Assembly (NCBI RefSeq): GCF_900102215.1 | Contig: NZ_FNBG01000041.1 | Span: 1-35,289 of the forward strand | From: Fontibacillus panacisegetis | Lineage (GTDB): Bacteria > Bacillota > Bacilli > Paenibacillales > Paenibacillaceae | DNA: 35,289 nucleotides | Direction: 5' to 3' | Shown here: positions 23,293 to 32,771 of the stretch, in pieces | Position numbering within the stretch: position 1 is the first letter of the stretch | How the letters are laid out: each line of letters starts with the position of its first letter | Translations under genes and position numbers: made by a program | The notes under the pieces: model-generated | What the model saw: only the letters and a program-made list of their open reading frames with translations | Database searches by the model: none | What the model was told of the DNA's origin: nothing

Positions 23293-24589
23293 CGTTAGCC
23301 CCCGCCTTTCCCTCTTTAAGCAGCCGAACCTCAATCGCCCGGGCATGACCTTCCAGCCCTTCCCGACGTGCCAGCTCCATTATCGTATCGCCGTTACTGA
23401 GTAAAGCTTCCTTACTATAGTAAATCAGACTCGATTTCTTAATAAAATCGTCCACCTCAACTGGAGATGAGAATCTGGCGGTTCCGTTCGTCGGAATGAT
23501 ATGATTCGGTCCGGCAAAATAATCACCTACAGGTTCAGAGCTATAAGGTCCTAAGAATATCGCCCCGGCATTACGAATGCTGGCAAGGTATCCCATCGGA
23601 TTATCCACTATCAGTTCAAAATGCTCCGGTGCTAATCTGTTAATAACCTCAATACCTTCTTCAATAGTACCAACTAGAATAACAGCTCCATACTGCTCAA
23701 TTGAGGCTCCTGCGATATCTCGCCGCGGCAGTTCCGCCAGTTGACGCTGCACCTCCGCCTGACAAGCCTTCGCAAATTGCTCGGATGGGGTGACCAAAAT
23801 AGCGGATGCCATCTCATCATGCTCGGCTTGTGACAACAGATCAGCTGCCACATAGACGGGATCAGCACTATCATCTGCCAGAACTGCGATTTCACTCGGT
23901 CCTGCAATACTGTCAATATCAACAGCTCCGAACACTTCACGTTTTGCGAGCGCCACATAAATATTGCCTGGACCACAGATTTTATCGACAGGTGCGATAC
24001 TCTCCGTACCGTAGGCCAAAGCAGCTATCGCTTGCGCCCCGCCAACCCGGTAAATTTCGTTCACACCCGCCTCAGCTGCTGCTACTAGAATGTACGGATC
24101 AATCCCTGCTTTCCCACCCGTAGCCGGAGGGGTAACCATCACAATTTCCGGTACGCCAGCGACTTGAGCAGGAATAACGTTCATAAGAACTGAAGAAGGA
24201 TAAGCCGCCTTACCGCCAGGTACATATACACCTACCCGATGTAACGGCCTGATAACCTGCCCCAAGAGGCTTCCATCCGGCTGCAGGTCCATCCAGGAGT
24301 TCCGCTTCTGCTTCATATGAAAAGCCCGGATATTATCAGCAGCTGCTGATATTGCCTCAACAAATGAAGGCTCCACTTGTTCATAAGCGGCGTGCAGCTC
24401 CTCCTGCGTTACTCGAAGCGAAGCTGCTTCCAGCTTCATTCCGTCAAATTTCTCCGTGTAACGAAGCAGCGCTGCATCCCCTTCTTTTTTGATATCCGCC
24501 ACAATTTTGCGAACCGCTTCATTTTGCTCTGGCGATCCATATTCAACCTCTCTGCGCAAATCAAAATCCTGTGCCTTCACAATTTTCAT
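23279..24589 (-). CDS. hisD: Histidinol dehydrogenase
   Basis: 436 residues, normal length. It oxidises histidinol to histidine in two NAD-dependent steps with zinc. The family signature is visible as VDSIAGPSEIAVLADDSADP, with GPGNIYVALAKR and SQAEHDEMASAILVT. Catalytic RLAPEHFELIV and YFAGPNHIIPTNGTARF follow. The ATG follows GGAGGACTAAGGA, 48 bp after hisG. The C-terminus overlaps hisB. Confidence 0.98.
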   Translation of the reverse strand: MKIVKAQDFDLRREVEYGSPEQNEAVRKIVADIKKEGDAALLRYTEKFDGMKLEAASLRVTQEELHAAYEQVEPSFVEAISAAADNIRAFHMKQKRNSWMDLQPDGSLLGQVIRPLHRVGVYVPGGKAAYPSSVLMNVIPAQVAGVPEIVMVTPPATGGKAGIDPYILVAAAEAGVNEIYRVGGAQAIAALAYGTESIAPVDKICGPGNIYVALAKREVFGAVDIDSIAGPSEIAVLADDSADPVYVAADLLSQAEHDEMASAILVTPSEQFAKACQAEVQRQLAELPRRDIAGASIEQYGAVILVGTIEEGIEVINRLAPEHFELIVDNPMGYLASIRNAGAIFLGPYSSEPVGDYFAGPNHIIPTNGTARFSSPVEVDDFIKKSSLIYYSKEALLSNGDTIMELARREGLEGHARAIEVRLLKEGKAGANDDNK

Positions 24590-24637
24590 TCCTTAGTCCT
24601 CCTACCCGTTCGCTCCGTATCTTCATTGCCTGCCCAA

Positions 24638-25267
24638 TTACTTTGCTTGAATTACTTTACTCAGCGCATCGCATACCTGCTGGATTTCCGCGTTCTTCAT
24701 CCGGTAACTTACCCGATTCGCTACAAGTCTGCTAGTAATCTCAAAAATACTCTCCATCTCAACCAAGCCATTCTCTCTAAGCGTCTGTCCGGTCTCCACC
24801 ATATCGACAATTCGGTCCGCCAGGCCGATAAGTGGCGCAAGCTCTATCGAACCGTTCAGCTTAATCACTTCAACCTGCTGACCCTGCTCACGAAAATATT
24901 GTGATGCCACATTAGGATACTTGGTCGCGACCCGTTGATGAATAGCCGGCTTCCAATCAGGTAAACCAATGACTGACATACGGCAGCGGGCAATACCGAG
25001 ATCAAGTAGCTCGTACACATCCCGATTTTCCTCCATTAGCACATCTTTGCCAACAATCCCGATATCGGCAACCCCATATTCTACATAAGTCGGTACGTCC
25101 ACTGGCTTAGCCAAAATAAATTCCATTCCGATCTCCGGCAGCGGAATCACAAGCTTGCGAGTCTCATCCACGTCAGTAGGAATTTGAATCCCGGCCTCAC
25201 GGAACAAGGCAGAAGCTTTTTTATAAATACGCCCTTTAGGCATTGCAACTTTAATTATCTCACCCAA
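24638..25267 (-). CDS. hisG: ATP phosphoribosyltransferase, short form
   Basis: 209 residues, the short HisG form, which lacks the C-terminal regulatory domain and needs HisZ. It joins ATP and PRPP in the first and feedback-controlled step of histidine synthesis. The start VAMPKGRIYKKA and the signature VIKLNGSIELAPLIGLADRIVD are clear. It uses a TTG start at 25267. The resulting N-terminus has the same length as other short HisG proteins, with GGGAGG upstream. Confidence 0.97.
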   Translation of the reverse strand: MGEIIKVAMPKGRIYKKASALFREAGIQIPTDVDETRKLVIPLPEIGMEFILAKPVDVPTYVEYGVADIGIVGKDVLMEENRDVYELLDLGIARCRMSVIGLPDWKPAIHQRVATKYPNVASQYFREQGQQVEVIKLNGSIELAPLIGLADRIVDMVETGQTLRENGLVEMESIFEITSRLVANRVSYRMKNAEIQQVCDALSKVIQAK

Positions 25268-25298
25268 AATAATCTGGCCCTCCCTTCAGCCTCAATCC

Positions 25299-26492
25299 TT
25301 AACTTTTGCTTACAAAAGAGATCGTTTCCCCGTAAGATGGTCCTAGTGGACCCACTCGAGTCTCCGCTTTAGTCAACACTTCCTCCGACTGATCAACATG
25401 CCTCATCATGACACTACGTCCTGCTGCGCGAAGTTTCCGCGCCTCTGCAAGAGCTTCCTTCCGATGAGCTGCATCATATTGCAAAAGTACAGGCAATTGC
25501 GGAGAAAATTCGATCCCGTCGACTCCGTCCAGAATACGGTTGGTTTTAAGCGCAAATCCCGTAGCTGGTGCAGGCCGTCCGAATTGCTGAAGCAAGTTGT
25601 CATAACGTCCTCCACTACATACCGGGAAGCCCAGATCCGCAGCATACCCTTCAAATGTCATGCCTGTATAGTAAGAGAAATCCCCAATCATAGTTAGGTC
25701 AATCATCACATGCTGTGCTACACCGTGATCTTCAAGTGCATCCCACACCTTGCCAAGATGCTGCACCGAATGTTGTGCAAGTGGACTATGGCTCAGTTCC
25801 AACGCCTGTCCGCATACTTCCTTACCACCACGGAGTCTGAGAATTCCCTCCAGCTCCTCTTTCTTCTCCGAAGGAATTGATAGCCCTGCTAGCGTCTCTC
25901 GAAATCCTACATAATCACGATGAAGCAGACCCTCCTTCAAAGCTTCACGATCACCCTGCTCAGGAATAGCTTCCTCGATCAAGCCATTCAGAAAACCAAC
26001 ATGCCCGATTGCGATCTTGAACGATACTACTCCTGCAGCTTGTAACGAAGCTACTGCTAGAGCAACCACCTCAGCATCTGCTTCCGGTGAATCATCCCCA
26101 ACCAGTTCAACACCAGTCTGGAAAAACTCTGCTTCCTTACCCGCCTCTTCTTCTATAGAACGAAAAACATTAGCGTGATATGACAATCGAAGCGGTAATG
26201 GTTCTTCCTTCAATAAAGATGATACAACCCGCGCGATCGGCGATGTCATATCGGATCTTAACACCATCGTTGTTCCCCGATTGTTCAGCAGTTTGAACAG
26301 TTTCTGGTCCGATGTGGAGCTTGCCACCCCCACCGTATCATAATATTCCATCGTTGGTGTCATGATTTGACGGTATCCCCAGCTTGCCATGCAATCGAGA
26401 ACACTGCGTTCAATCGCTCGTAGCTTTCCTGCTGCATAAGGAAGATAGTCGCGAACACCAATCGGTTTTTCAAATCCCTTCGGTTTCGGCAA
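25299..26492 (-). CDS. hisZ: HisZ regulatory subunit of ATP phosphoribosyltransferase
   Basis: About 397 residues from the TTG at 26492; a GTG at 26501 overlaps the AGAGGTGA binding site and is less likely. HisZ resembles the catalytic core of histidyl-tRNA synthetase but does not charge tRNA. It forms an octamer with the short HisG and carries the histidine feedback site. Seen are GVRDYLPYAAGKLRAIE, TPTMEYYDTVG, MVLRSDMTSPIARVVSS and SGGRYDNLLQQFG. It is the first gene of the his operon. The full anticodon-binding domain of HisS is missing. Confidence 0.95.
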   Translation of the reverse strand: MPKPKGFEKPIGVRDYLPYAAGKLRAIERSVLDCMASWGYRQIMTPTMEYYDTVGVASSTSDQKLFKLLNNRGTTMVLRSDMTSPIARVVSSLLKEEPLPLRLSYHANVFRSIEEEAGKEAEFFQTGVELVGDDSPEADAEVVALAVASLQAAGVVSFKIAIGHVGFLNGLIEEAIPEQGDREALKEGLLHRDYVGFRETLAGLSIPSEKKEELEGILRLRGGKEVCGQALELSHSPLAQHSVQHLGKVWDALEDHGVAQHVMIDLTMIGDFSYYTGMTFEGYAADLGFPVCSGGRYDNLLQQFGRPAPATGFALKTNRILDGVDGIEFSPQLPVLLQYDAAHRKEALAEARKLRAAGRSVMMRHVDQSEEVLTKAETRVGPLGPSYGETISFVSKS

Positions 26493-26551
26493 AACCTTCA
26501 CCTCTTATCATCATAGTTAAGTATCAAGTAATGTAAGATATGACTCATTTT

Positions 26552-26571
26552 TACTTTATTATATTAAAGTA
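26552..26571. promoter_or_regulatory. Inverted repeat in the his operon leader
   Basis: TACTTTA, six bases, then TAAAGTA: a perfect 7-bp inverted repeat between the probable promoter and hisZ. It could be an operator or a small hairpin. No T-box conserved elements are seen nearby. Confidence 0.35.
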
Positions 26572-26603
26572 CTACCATGCTACCAAATTAAAGAATATGG
26601 CAT

Positions 26604-26633
26604 ATCTTATCATATTTACTCTTCATGCGTCAA
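26604..26633 (-). promoter_or_regulatory. Probable his operon promoter
   Basis: On the minus strand TTGACG, an 18-bp spacer, then TAAGAT. It would give a leader of about 100 nt before hisZ. Confidence 0.5.
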
Positions 26634-26713
26634 CGCTCACTATCTCTTAGTATAGTGATAAAAATCGTAACTGTCATGACTTCTGGAACTTTGCTATAAC
26701 CTAACATAAGAAC

Positions 26714-26745
26714 AAAAAGACCTAGCCTATGGGCCAAGTCTTTTT
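26714..26745 (-). terminator. Terminator after the membrane acyltransferase
   Basis: AAAAAGAC pairs with GTCTTTTT around an imperfect GC-containing stem with two mismatches. U-rich on both sides, so possibly bidirectional. It separates this gene from the his operon. Confidence 0.75.
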
Positions 26746-26759
26746 CATTTAAATTTTCA

Positions 26760-27977
26760 TTACATATTCGTATTAACTGAGCGCTTTCCTGAGGTGCTGC
26801 CGTCCTTCACAGGCTTCTTCTTCAATGAGCTTGGCTTGCTGCCAAGGAACCATGTCGAAAGTGGAAACCATTTGAAGCAATACTGTACAAAAACCCAAGA
26901 TACAAGCAATACACATATTACTCCTCCAACAATGTACAGCAAGTATAGCGGCGAATCACCAGACATCCCATTCCCACCGGTAAAATTACGATAGTACATA
27001 AGAACAACCGGATGGAATAGATAAATACCGAACGATAATTCTCCGATCCGAGTCAACGCCTTGATCCAGAATACTGATCCTTTTCGATATACTACAAACG
27101 ACAATCTTAGCAGCACTATCGCTACTAACAAAGTCTGTATTTCCCAAACAATCTCAAACAATGTAGTACTCGGTCTGCTCAACCCTAGACGGAAGCTATA
27201 CCATAGCTGGGCATGAATAAATGTCGCTACAATCCATACGCCCCATAACAATGCTGTCCAGATTTTGCTCTGTCTCGATAAATCCCTCCAGTCGCTATTA
27301 AGCCAGCCCTTGATCCGATCGAAAAACACGGCTATTATCGCACCCATCAAATAATAACCAATATAAGAAATCGCGTAGCTTCCCTTGTTCGAGATATGTA
27401 GCTCATACTTGTTCAGAAAATAGAAACCTAATTGCAGAGCAATACCAATAGGTATGATCATAACCTGCCAGGTTGTTCTGTTGCGCAGCTTCTGAATGAT
27501 CCACAAAATCAGTGGAAACAAAATATAGAACTGAATACTAATAAAGATAAAATACAGATGTGTGTAAGCTGTTCCAGTGAGCAGCTTCATCCCAAGGGAT
27601 TGCAGCTCATACATTTTAGAATTGTTGACAAAATCCCCTCTTTGCAAGGCTAGCAGTGTAAAGTAGCAGATAGAGACTAATATATATGGGATAATGATAA
27701 AAGTGAGACGTTTCTTATAGAAACGGCCAATAATTTCCCGATTCAAAGGTCTGTCGTAGTAGTTATAGAATAAGACAAATGCGCTAAGAAAAATAAAAGA
27801 CGTCGTACCCATCCTAGAAAAGATGTTCCACCAATTGTAAAAATAATAGATCGAAGAATTTAAGGCTTGCCCAGCCGCTGCATTCGAGGTTGCATGAACC
27901 TGAATTACTCCCAAAATGGCGAATGCCCGAAATAGATCCAGTTGTGGCAAACGTTCCTTCCCTATTAGCTGCTTCAT
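26760..27977 (-). CDS. Acyltransferase 3 family membrane protein
   Basis: 405 residues with about ten membrane helices. The N-terminus LPQLDLFRAFAILGVIQVHATS is the typical acyltransferase-3 start, with the conserved Arg and the catalytic His of the RAFAI...VH pattern. A later GELSFGIYLFHPVVL is also typical. Such proteins acetylate or otherwise acylate extracellular sugars, cell-wall polymers or exopolysaccharide. The substrate cannot be predicted. It has its own binding site (AGGAGCGTAAACA) and terminators on both sides, so it is a single-gene unit between the his and hprK operons. B. subtilis has no such gene at this place, as far as I recall. Confidence 0.9.
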   Translation of the reverse strand: MKQLIGKERLPQLDLFRAFAILGVIQVHATSNAAAGQALNSSIYYFYNWWNIFSRMGTTSFIFLSAFVLFYNYYDRPLNREIIGRFYKKRLTFIIIPYILVSICYFTLLALQRGDFVNNSKMYELQSLGMKLLTGTAYTHLYFIFISIQFYILFPLILWIIQKLRNRTTWQVMIIPIGIALQLGFYFLNKYELHISNKGSYAISYIGYYLMGAIIAVFFDRIKGWLNSDWRDLSRQSKIWTALLWGVWIVATFIHAQLWYSFRLGLSRPSTTLFEIVWEIQTLLVAIVLLRLSFVVYRKGSVFWIKALTRIGELSFGIYLFHPVVLMYYRNFTGGNGMSGDSPLYLLYIVGGVICVLLVSWVFVQYCFKWFPLSTWFLGSKPSSLKKKPVKDGSTSGKRSVNTNM

Positions 27978-28170
27978 TGTTTACGCTCCTACAATACTTT
28001 TTTGTACCATCAATAATAATTGACTTAACTGAATCATAGCTGAATATGAGCTTAAAAAATAGAAATACCCTTAATTAATTCCGTCTTTTATACCATCTTA
28101 TCCTAATTTGGACATTTTTTATAGTTTCCTTGGTCCCGCGTCTGTGCCAAAAATGATAACTGTTTAAAAT

Positions 28171-28200
28171 AAAAAAGACCGACAGTGAATTATCGGCCTT
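28171..28200 (-). terminator. Terminator at the end of the hprK operon
   Basis: On the minus strand GGCCGA pairs with TCGGTC (one G-U pair), followed by TTTTTTATTTT. It ends the hprK-lgt-ppaX-acyltransferase transcript 23 bp after its last stop. Confidence 0.82.
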
Positions 28201-28222
28201 CCCCTTTTCCTCAACACAATAT

Positions 28223-28735
28223 TTATTCTTCTGGATTTTTCCGTTCCAATACTTGCAGCGGATTTCCACCAACAAATGATCCGGGAGCTACATCTCTATG
28301 CACTACTGATCCGGCAGCCACTACAGCACCGTCTCCAATGGTTACACCAGGCAATATCGTTGAATTTGCTCCAATTAGTACGTCATTACCAATATGGACT
28401 TCCCCTAGCCGATATTCCTTGATTAGATATTCATGCGCAAGAATAGTTGTGTTATATCCAATAACAGAATTCCGTCCAATCGTAATCAGCTCAGGGAAAA
28501 ACACATCCGCCATCACCATTAGTCCGAAGGCAGTATGCTCTCCGACTTTCATGCCGAGTATCCGGCGGTAGATCCAATTTTTTAATGAAAGTATCGGACA
28601 ATATCTCGCGAACTGAATAAAAATAAAATTTTTAATTCCCTTCCACGGACTTACAGTCCGATACAATTGCCATAAAGCGTTCGGACCCTCAACCGGATAA
28701 CGTTGAACCTTTCTCACTTCTTCTCTGGCTCCCAT
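28223..28735 (-). CDS. Left-handed beta-helix acyltransferase
   Basis: 170 residues. The C-terminal half shows hexapeptide repeats of an acetyltransferase beta-helix: ITIGRNSVIGYNTTI, VHIGNDVLIGANSTIL, VTIGDGAVVAAGSVV, ending VGGNPLQVL. This is close to the maltose/galactoside O-acetyltransferase or sugar-acetyltransferase type. The N-terminal 45 residues (WQLYRTVSPWKGIKNFIFIQFARYCPIL) are amphipathic and may touch the membrane. It overlaps ppaX by 22 bp. It matches the place of B. subtilis yvoF, a putative acetyltransferase of unknown substrate. The start is probably the ATG at 28735; a GTG at about 28714 is an alternative. Confidence 0.88.
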   Translation of the reverse strand: MGAREEVRKVQRYPVEGPNALWQLYRTVSPWKGIKNFIFIQFARYCPILSLKNWIYRRILGMKVGEHTAFGLMVMADVFFPELITIGRNSVIGYNTTILAHEYLIKEYRLGEVHIGNDVLIGANSTILPGVTIGDGAVVAAGSVVHRDVAPGSFVGGNPLQVLERKNPEE

Positions 28736-29370
28736 CCCAACACGCGATAAATATCTCTCATATCATGAAGAATATAATCAGGGTTATACTTACTCAGCAC
28801 TTCTACACCCTTCAGTGACCAAGCTACAGCTGCGGATTTCACACCTGCCGCATTCGCAGATTGTATATCAGCCGCACTATCCCCTACCATCAGTGTGCTT
28901 TCCGGATCAACATTCAGCTTCGAGATAGCCATTAATACCGGTTCAGGATGAGGCTTAGGATGCTCCACATCCTGCACGGTAACAATGGTTTCCATATACT
29001 TCAGGAGCCCGAACATTTCCAGTGCACGCATCGTTGTTGGGCGAATTTTTGTTGTAACGACACCAAGATGAATCCCTCTCTGATGAAGCTTACTAATAAC
29101 TTCATTTACATGAGGAAACTCTCGTACCATCGCGTCATGCTGTGCATTATTATACGTACGGTAATCCTTGATCAGCTCCGCAACATCCTCTTTTCCTGAG
29201 AAAACTCTGAACTGCTGTTCCAATGTCGTACCCATATGTGGAATAATACGTTCTCTTGTGTACGGCTCCTCCGGGAAGTGCCTGCCCAAAACATGCATGA
29301 ACGTGGAAATAATAAGCTCGTTAGTATCAATAATTGTGCCATCAAGATCAAATAACACCGTAGTTATCAT
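28714..29370 (-). CDS. ppaX: Pyrophosphatase PpaX (HAD family)
   Basis: 218 residues. The HAD motif I FDLDGTIIDTN has the nucleophile D8 and D10. Motif II is VVTTK, motif III lies around HPKPHPEPV, and motif IV is MVGDSAADIQSA. In B. subtilis PpaX hydrolyses the pyrophosphate released when HprK dephosphorylates HPr-Ser-P, pulling that reaction forward. The genes lie together here as well, with lgt between. The gene ends inside the start of the acyltransferase gene. Confidence 0.94.
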   Translation of the reverse strand: MITTVLFDLDGTIIDTNELIISTFMHVLGRHFPEEPYTRERIIPHMGTTLEQQFRVFSGKEDVAELIKDYRTYNNAQHDAMVREFPHVNEVISKLHQRGIHLGVVTTKIRPTTMRALEMFGLLKYMETIVTVQDVEHPKPHPEPVLMAISKLNVDPESTLMVGDSAADIQSANAAGVKSAAVAWSLKGVEVLSKYNPDYILHDMRDIYRVLGWEPEKK

Positions 29371-29438
29371 CTGGCTGCTGCTCCTTTAGTTGGTGACTCC
29401 TTTAGCTGATTCATAAATGGTTGCTTCCTGTTTTGTTG

Positions 29439-30443
29439 CTATTCCTGCTTGTTAGTTGCATCCTGCTCTTCAGCAGAATGTTCATTAGTTGTAGCTTTAA
29501 CAACAGGCTGCTGATCTACAACAACTGATTTTGTACAAACGATCGGATCGCTATACCGCGGTAAATTGCGGACCGTCTTGCGTCGAACAATAATCAATGC
29601 AATAGCGATGACAATGATAAAAATAGCAAGCAACTGTGATATCCGAACATTCCCATAAGAAGCATCCAGATTGCCTTGTTCAAAGCCCATCCAGGTCATT
29701 GGAGACCAAAGTGTGTTTACAAAGCTAGCAACCCAAGCCGCACCTTGAAATGCCAAACTATCTGTACGCAACGCCTCGATAAAGAAACGTCCGATCGAAT
29801 ACCATATAAAATACGAAAGGAACAACTCTCCTGCACGCATAAATTTTCTTCTTCTCAATACGAGTAGAAGGATCAGACCTGCAAAGTTCCATACCGATTC
29901 ATAAAGAAATGTTGGATGATGGAATGTCCCTTGTACATTCATTTGATTCACAATAAACGATGGTAAATGCAAATAATCGCTCAAAAAGCTTTCGGTTGTT
30001 GGTCCGCCATAGGCTTCCTGATTAACAAAGTTACCCCATCGACCGATCATCTGCCCGATAATAAGTGATGGAGCACAAATATCTGCAATTCGCCAAAAAT
30101 CGTAGCCGCGTCTTTTAAATAATATTACCGCACATATTATGGCCCCGATCAGAGCGCCATATATTGCGATTCCACCATTCCATATTTTGAATACATCCCA
30201 GAAGTTATCCTTGTAGTCCTCCCACTTAAAAGCTACAAAATAAATTCTTGCTCCAACTATTGCTGAAGGGACACCGAGCAATAACAAATCCATAAAGAAC
30301 TCTTGGGGAATGTTAAACCGTTTTCCTTCCCAAATGGCTAACAATAAACCAGCCAATGCTCCAGCGCCAAGAATCAGGCCATACCAGCGCACTGTAATAA
30401 AACCGATTGAGAAAGCAACCGGGTCCAGCAACATGGTGTCCAT
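29439..30443 (-). CDS. lgt: Prolipoprotein diacylglyceryl transferase
   Basis: 334 residues, seven membrane helices expected. It attaches diacylglycerol to the lipobox cysteine of prolipoproteins at the outer face of the membrane. The signature GQMIGRWGNFVNQEAYG is at residues 130-146, with the essential region RWYGL near 19 and HPTFLYES later. The C-terminus carries about 40 extra hydrophilic residues (VCTKSVVVDQQPVVKATTNE and on) not needed for the family fold. The ATG follows GGAGAGTGAATA, 11 bp after hprK. Confidence 0.97.
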   Translation of the reverse strand: MDTMLLDPVAFSIGFITVRWYGLILGAGALAGLLLAIWEGKRFNIPQEFFMDLLLLGVPSAIVGARIYFVAFKWEDYKDNFWDVFKIWNGGIAIYGALIGAIICAVILFKRRGYDFWRIADICAPSLIIGQMIGRWGNFVNQEAYGGPTTESFLSDYLHLPSFIVNQMNVQGTFHHPTFLYESVWNFAGLILLLVLRRRKFMRAGELFLSYFIWYSIGRFFIEALRTDSLAFQGAAWVASFVNTLWSPMTWMGFEQGNLDASYGNVRISQLLAIFIIVIAIALIIVRRKTVRNLPRYSDPIVCTKSVVVDQQPVVKATTNEHSAEEQDATNKQE

Positions 30444-30454
30444 TATTCACTCTC

Positions 30455-31396
30455 CTAATCTAAATCGTCTACATCTTCTGCAATTGTCTCTGTCAACTTC
30501 GTTGTAAATTGCAGTGCAGCGTTATAACCCATCCGTTTCAAGCGGAAATTCATCGCAGCTACTTCAATGATAACCGCAAGGTTACGTCCAGGACGAACTG
30601 GAATAGTAGCCAGTGGTACATCAGTGTCAATAATGCGAGTCGTCTCTTCATCAAGTCCCAGACGATCATATTGCTTTTCTTGCTGCCATGCTTCAAGTCT
30701 TACAACGAGTGAGATACGCTTATTGTTACGAATCGCCCCTGCGCCAAACATTGTCATCACATTAATAATGCCTACACCGCGAATTTCCAACAGGTGACGT
30801 ATCAATTCAGGTGCAGTGCCATGCAATTGATTATCTGAAGTTTGGCGAATTTCAACCGCATCATCGGCAATGAGTCGGTGTCCCCGCTTAACCAGCTCAA
30901 GAGCGGTTTCACTTTTCCCGATACCACTGCTTCCTGTTATCAACATACCTACACCGTATACATCCACCAAAACCCCGTGAATAGTTGCGCTTGGTGCTAA
31001 TTTCTTCTCAAGGAAGCTGGTAATACGGCTTGATAAAATTGTCGTCGCCATACTGCTGCGTAATACCGGAATATCCTTCTTGGCACTGATTTCTATAAGC
31101 TCTTGCGGCACTTCCCATGATCTAGTGACAATTATACACGGTGTCTCCTCACTGCTGCACAGCCGTTCCATACGATCCTTGCGTTCCTCTATAGGAAGCA
31201 TTTCATAGAAAGCAAGCTCTGTCTTTCCAAGAATTTGTACACGTTCTGGCGGATGATATTCAAAATATCCGGCCATCTCAAGACCAGGACGATATAAATC
31301 ATCTACCGTTATTACTCTTTTAAGCCCTTGCTCGCCGGAAACAACCTCAAGTCCAAACTGGTTGACCAATTCCGATACTTTTACTTTTTTAGCCAT
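30455..31396 (-). CDS. hprK: HPr kinase/phosphorylase
   Basis: 313 residues, standard length. It phosphorylates HPr and Crh on Ser46 with ATP or pyrophosphate and removes that phosphate at high inorganic phosphate, so it sets carbon catabolite control. Seen are the catalytic H140, the P-loop GSSGIGKS at 155-162, D178-D179 in LIADDAVEI, and the HprK signature LEIRGVGIINVMTMFG. It heads the operon with lgt, ppaX and the acyltransferase. Its probable substrate, the HPr/Crh-like protein, is encoded at 1763-2032. Confidence 0.98.
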   Translation of the reverse strand: MAKKVKVSELVNQFGLEVVSGEQGLKRVITVDDLYRPGLEMAGYFEYHPPERVQILGKTELAFYEMLPIEERKDRMERLCSSEETPCIIVTRSWEVPQELIEISAKKDIPVLRSSMATTILSSRITSFLEKKLAPSATIHGVLVDVYGVGMLITGSSGIGKSETALELVKRGHRLIADDAVEIRQTSDNQLHGTAPELIRHLLEIRGVGIINVMTMFGAGAIRNNKRISLVVRLEAWQQEKQYDRLGLDEETTRIIDTDVPLATIPVRPGRNLAVIIEVAAMNFRLKRMGYNAALQFTTKLTETIAEDVDDLD

Positions 31397-31506
31397 GCTG
31401 TTCTCCCTTTCCCAGACCGGCTCTCAATTCACATACACCACCGGAATGCCCTTACAAGTGTTATGTAAATAATCTCTGTCAGCTTCATTTCAATAATCTT
31501 GTATTC

Positions 31507-31535
31507 ATCGTAAAGGAAATTGCCTCGTAAATCAA
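31507..31535 (-). promoter_or_regulatory. Probable hprK operon promoter
   Basis: On the minus strand TTGATT, a 17-bp spacer, then TACGAT. It lies just after the terminator at 31559-31582 and would give a leader of about 100 nt. Confidence 0.5.
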
Positions 31536-31558
31536 TCACAGACCCTCTGCTCATACAA

Positions 31559-31582
31559 AAAACCGCCCTGGAGGGCGGTTTT
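31559..31582 (-). terminator. Terminator after the MsmX-type gene
   Basis: AAAACCGCCCT and AGGGCGGTTTT form a perfect stem with a two-base loop centre and T-runs on both sides. Confidence 0.95.
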
Positions 31583-31600
31583 ATTAAGAAATCGAGCTGA

Positions 31601-32722
31601 TTAGTTAAAGAATACGTTCAATTCGGATTCCTTGTCGAAGATATGGATTTTGTTCATATCAATCGCAAGTTTAACATTGTCGCCTTCACGAGTATTGGAG
31701 CGTCCATCAACACGAGCGATCAGGCCGTCAGTACCTGCACCATTCAAGTACAATTGCATTTCATGACCAAGGTTTTCAGTCAAGTATACATTTGCAGTGA
31801 ATGCGGTTTGTGGAGAAGCTTCCAAGAAAACTGGCTCTTCATGAATATCTTCAGGGCGAATACCCATGATAACTTCTTTACCTACATATCCTTTATCTTT
31901 CAGAATAGTAGCTTTACCTTGAGGTACTTCCAGGTTCAGGTTAGAAGCTTTGAAGCGGATGGAGCCGCCTTCTTCAGCCAATGTACCGTTCACAAAGTTC
32001 ATAGTTGGGGAACCGATGAAACCTGCAACGAACATATTTTTTGGTTGGTTGTAAAGTTCTTCTGGAGAAGCTGCTTGTTGAATTATGCCAGCTTCCATAA
32101 CAACGATACGATCACCCATCGTCATAGCTTCGATTTGGTCATGCGTTACGTAGATACAAGTAGTTTCAAGACGTTTAACCAATTTAGTGATTTCCGCGCG
32201 CATTTGACCACGCAGTTTAGCATCCAAGTTAGAGAGTGGTTCATCCATCAAGAATACTTGTGGATCGCGGACAATCGCACGTCCCAAGGCAACACGTTGA
32301 CGTTGACCACCGGAGAGAGCTTTTGGTTTGCGATCAAGCAAATGCTCGATGTCGAGAATTTTTGCAGCTTCGCGAACGCGTTGATCGATTTCTTCTTTCT
32401 TCACTTTGCGAAGTTTCAAACCAAATGCCATGTTTTGATACACGTTCATGTGTGGGTACAGGGCGTAGGATTGGAATACCATCGCGATGTCACGGTCTTT
32501 AGGAGCTACGTCGTTCACAACGCGGTCGCCAATGTACAATTTACCTTCGGAAATTTCTTCGAGACCTGCGATCATACGCAGTGTAGTTGATTTACCGCAA
32601 CCGGATGGACCAACCAATACGAGGAATTCCTTATCTGCGATATCAAGATTAACGTCTACTACCGTTGCTTTGTCGGAACCTGGGTATTTTTTGAAAATAT
32701 GCTCTAAGCGTACACCTGCCAT
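31601..32722 (-). CDS. msmX: Multi-sugar ABC importer ATPase (MsmX/UgpC type)
   Basis: 373 residues. Walker A GPSGCGKST is at 38-46, the signature LSGGQRQR at 136-143, Walker B VFLMDEP at 156-162, and the H-loop histidine at 194 in YVTHDQIEAMTM. The C-terminal ~130 residues are the TOBE/MalK regulatory part (MGIRPEDIHEE, RSNTREGDNVKLAIDMNKIHIFD). MsmX in B. subtilis is a shared ATPase that serves several sugar importers whose operons lack their own. No permease or binding-protein gene is next to it here, which fits that role. The ATG follows AGGAGGAAATATTC. A cre-like box lies about 50 bp upstream. Confidence 0.93.
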   Translation of the reverse strand: MAGVRLEHIFKKYPGSDKATVVDVNLDIADKEFLVLVGPSGCGKSTTLRMIAGLEEISEGKLYIGDRVVNDVAPKDRDIAMVFQSYALYPHMNVYQNMAFGLKLRKVKKEEIDQRVREAAKILDIEHLLDRKPKALSGGQRQRVALGRAIVRDPQVFLMDEPLSNLDAKLRGQMRAEITKLVKRLETTCIYVTHDQIEAMTMGDRIVVMEAGIIQQAASPEELYNQPKNMFVAGFIGSPTMNFVNGTLAEEGGSIRFKASNLNLEVPQGKATILKDKGYVGKEVIMGIRPEDIHEEPVFLEASPQTAFTANVYLTENLGHEMQLYLNGAGTDGLIARVDGRSNTREGDNVKLAIDMNKIHIFDKESELNVFFN

Positions 32723-32771
32723 GAATATTTCCTCCTAAAAATTATAATTTGTTGTAGTTCAACATAGTTAA

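Noticed and set aside
26502..26700. T-box or His-attenuator leader before hisZ
   Set aside because: The conserved AGGGTGGNACCGCG segment and a terminator/antiterminator pair are absent, and no run of histidine codons was found.
31643..32590. A 315-codon open frame on the plus strand
   Set aside because: It lies wholly antisense to msmX, whose motifs are clear, and its translation has an odd composition rich in Phe, His and Cys. It is a mirror of the real gene.
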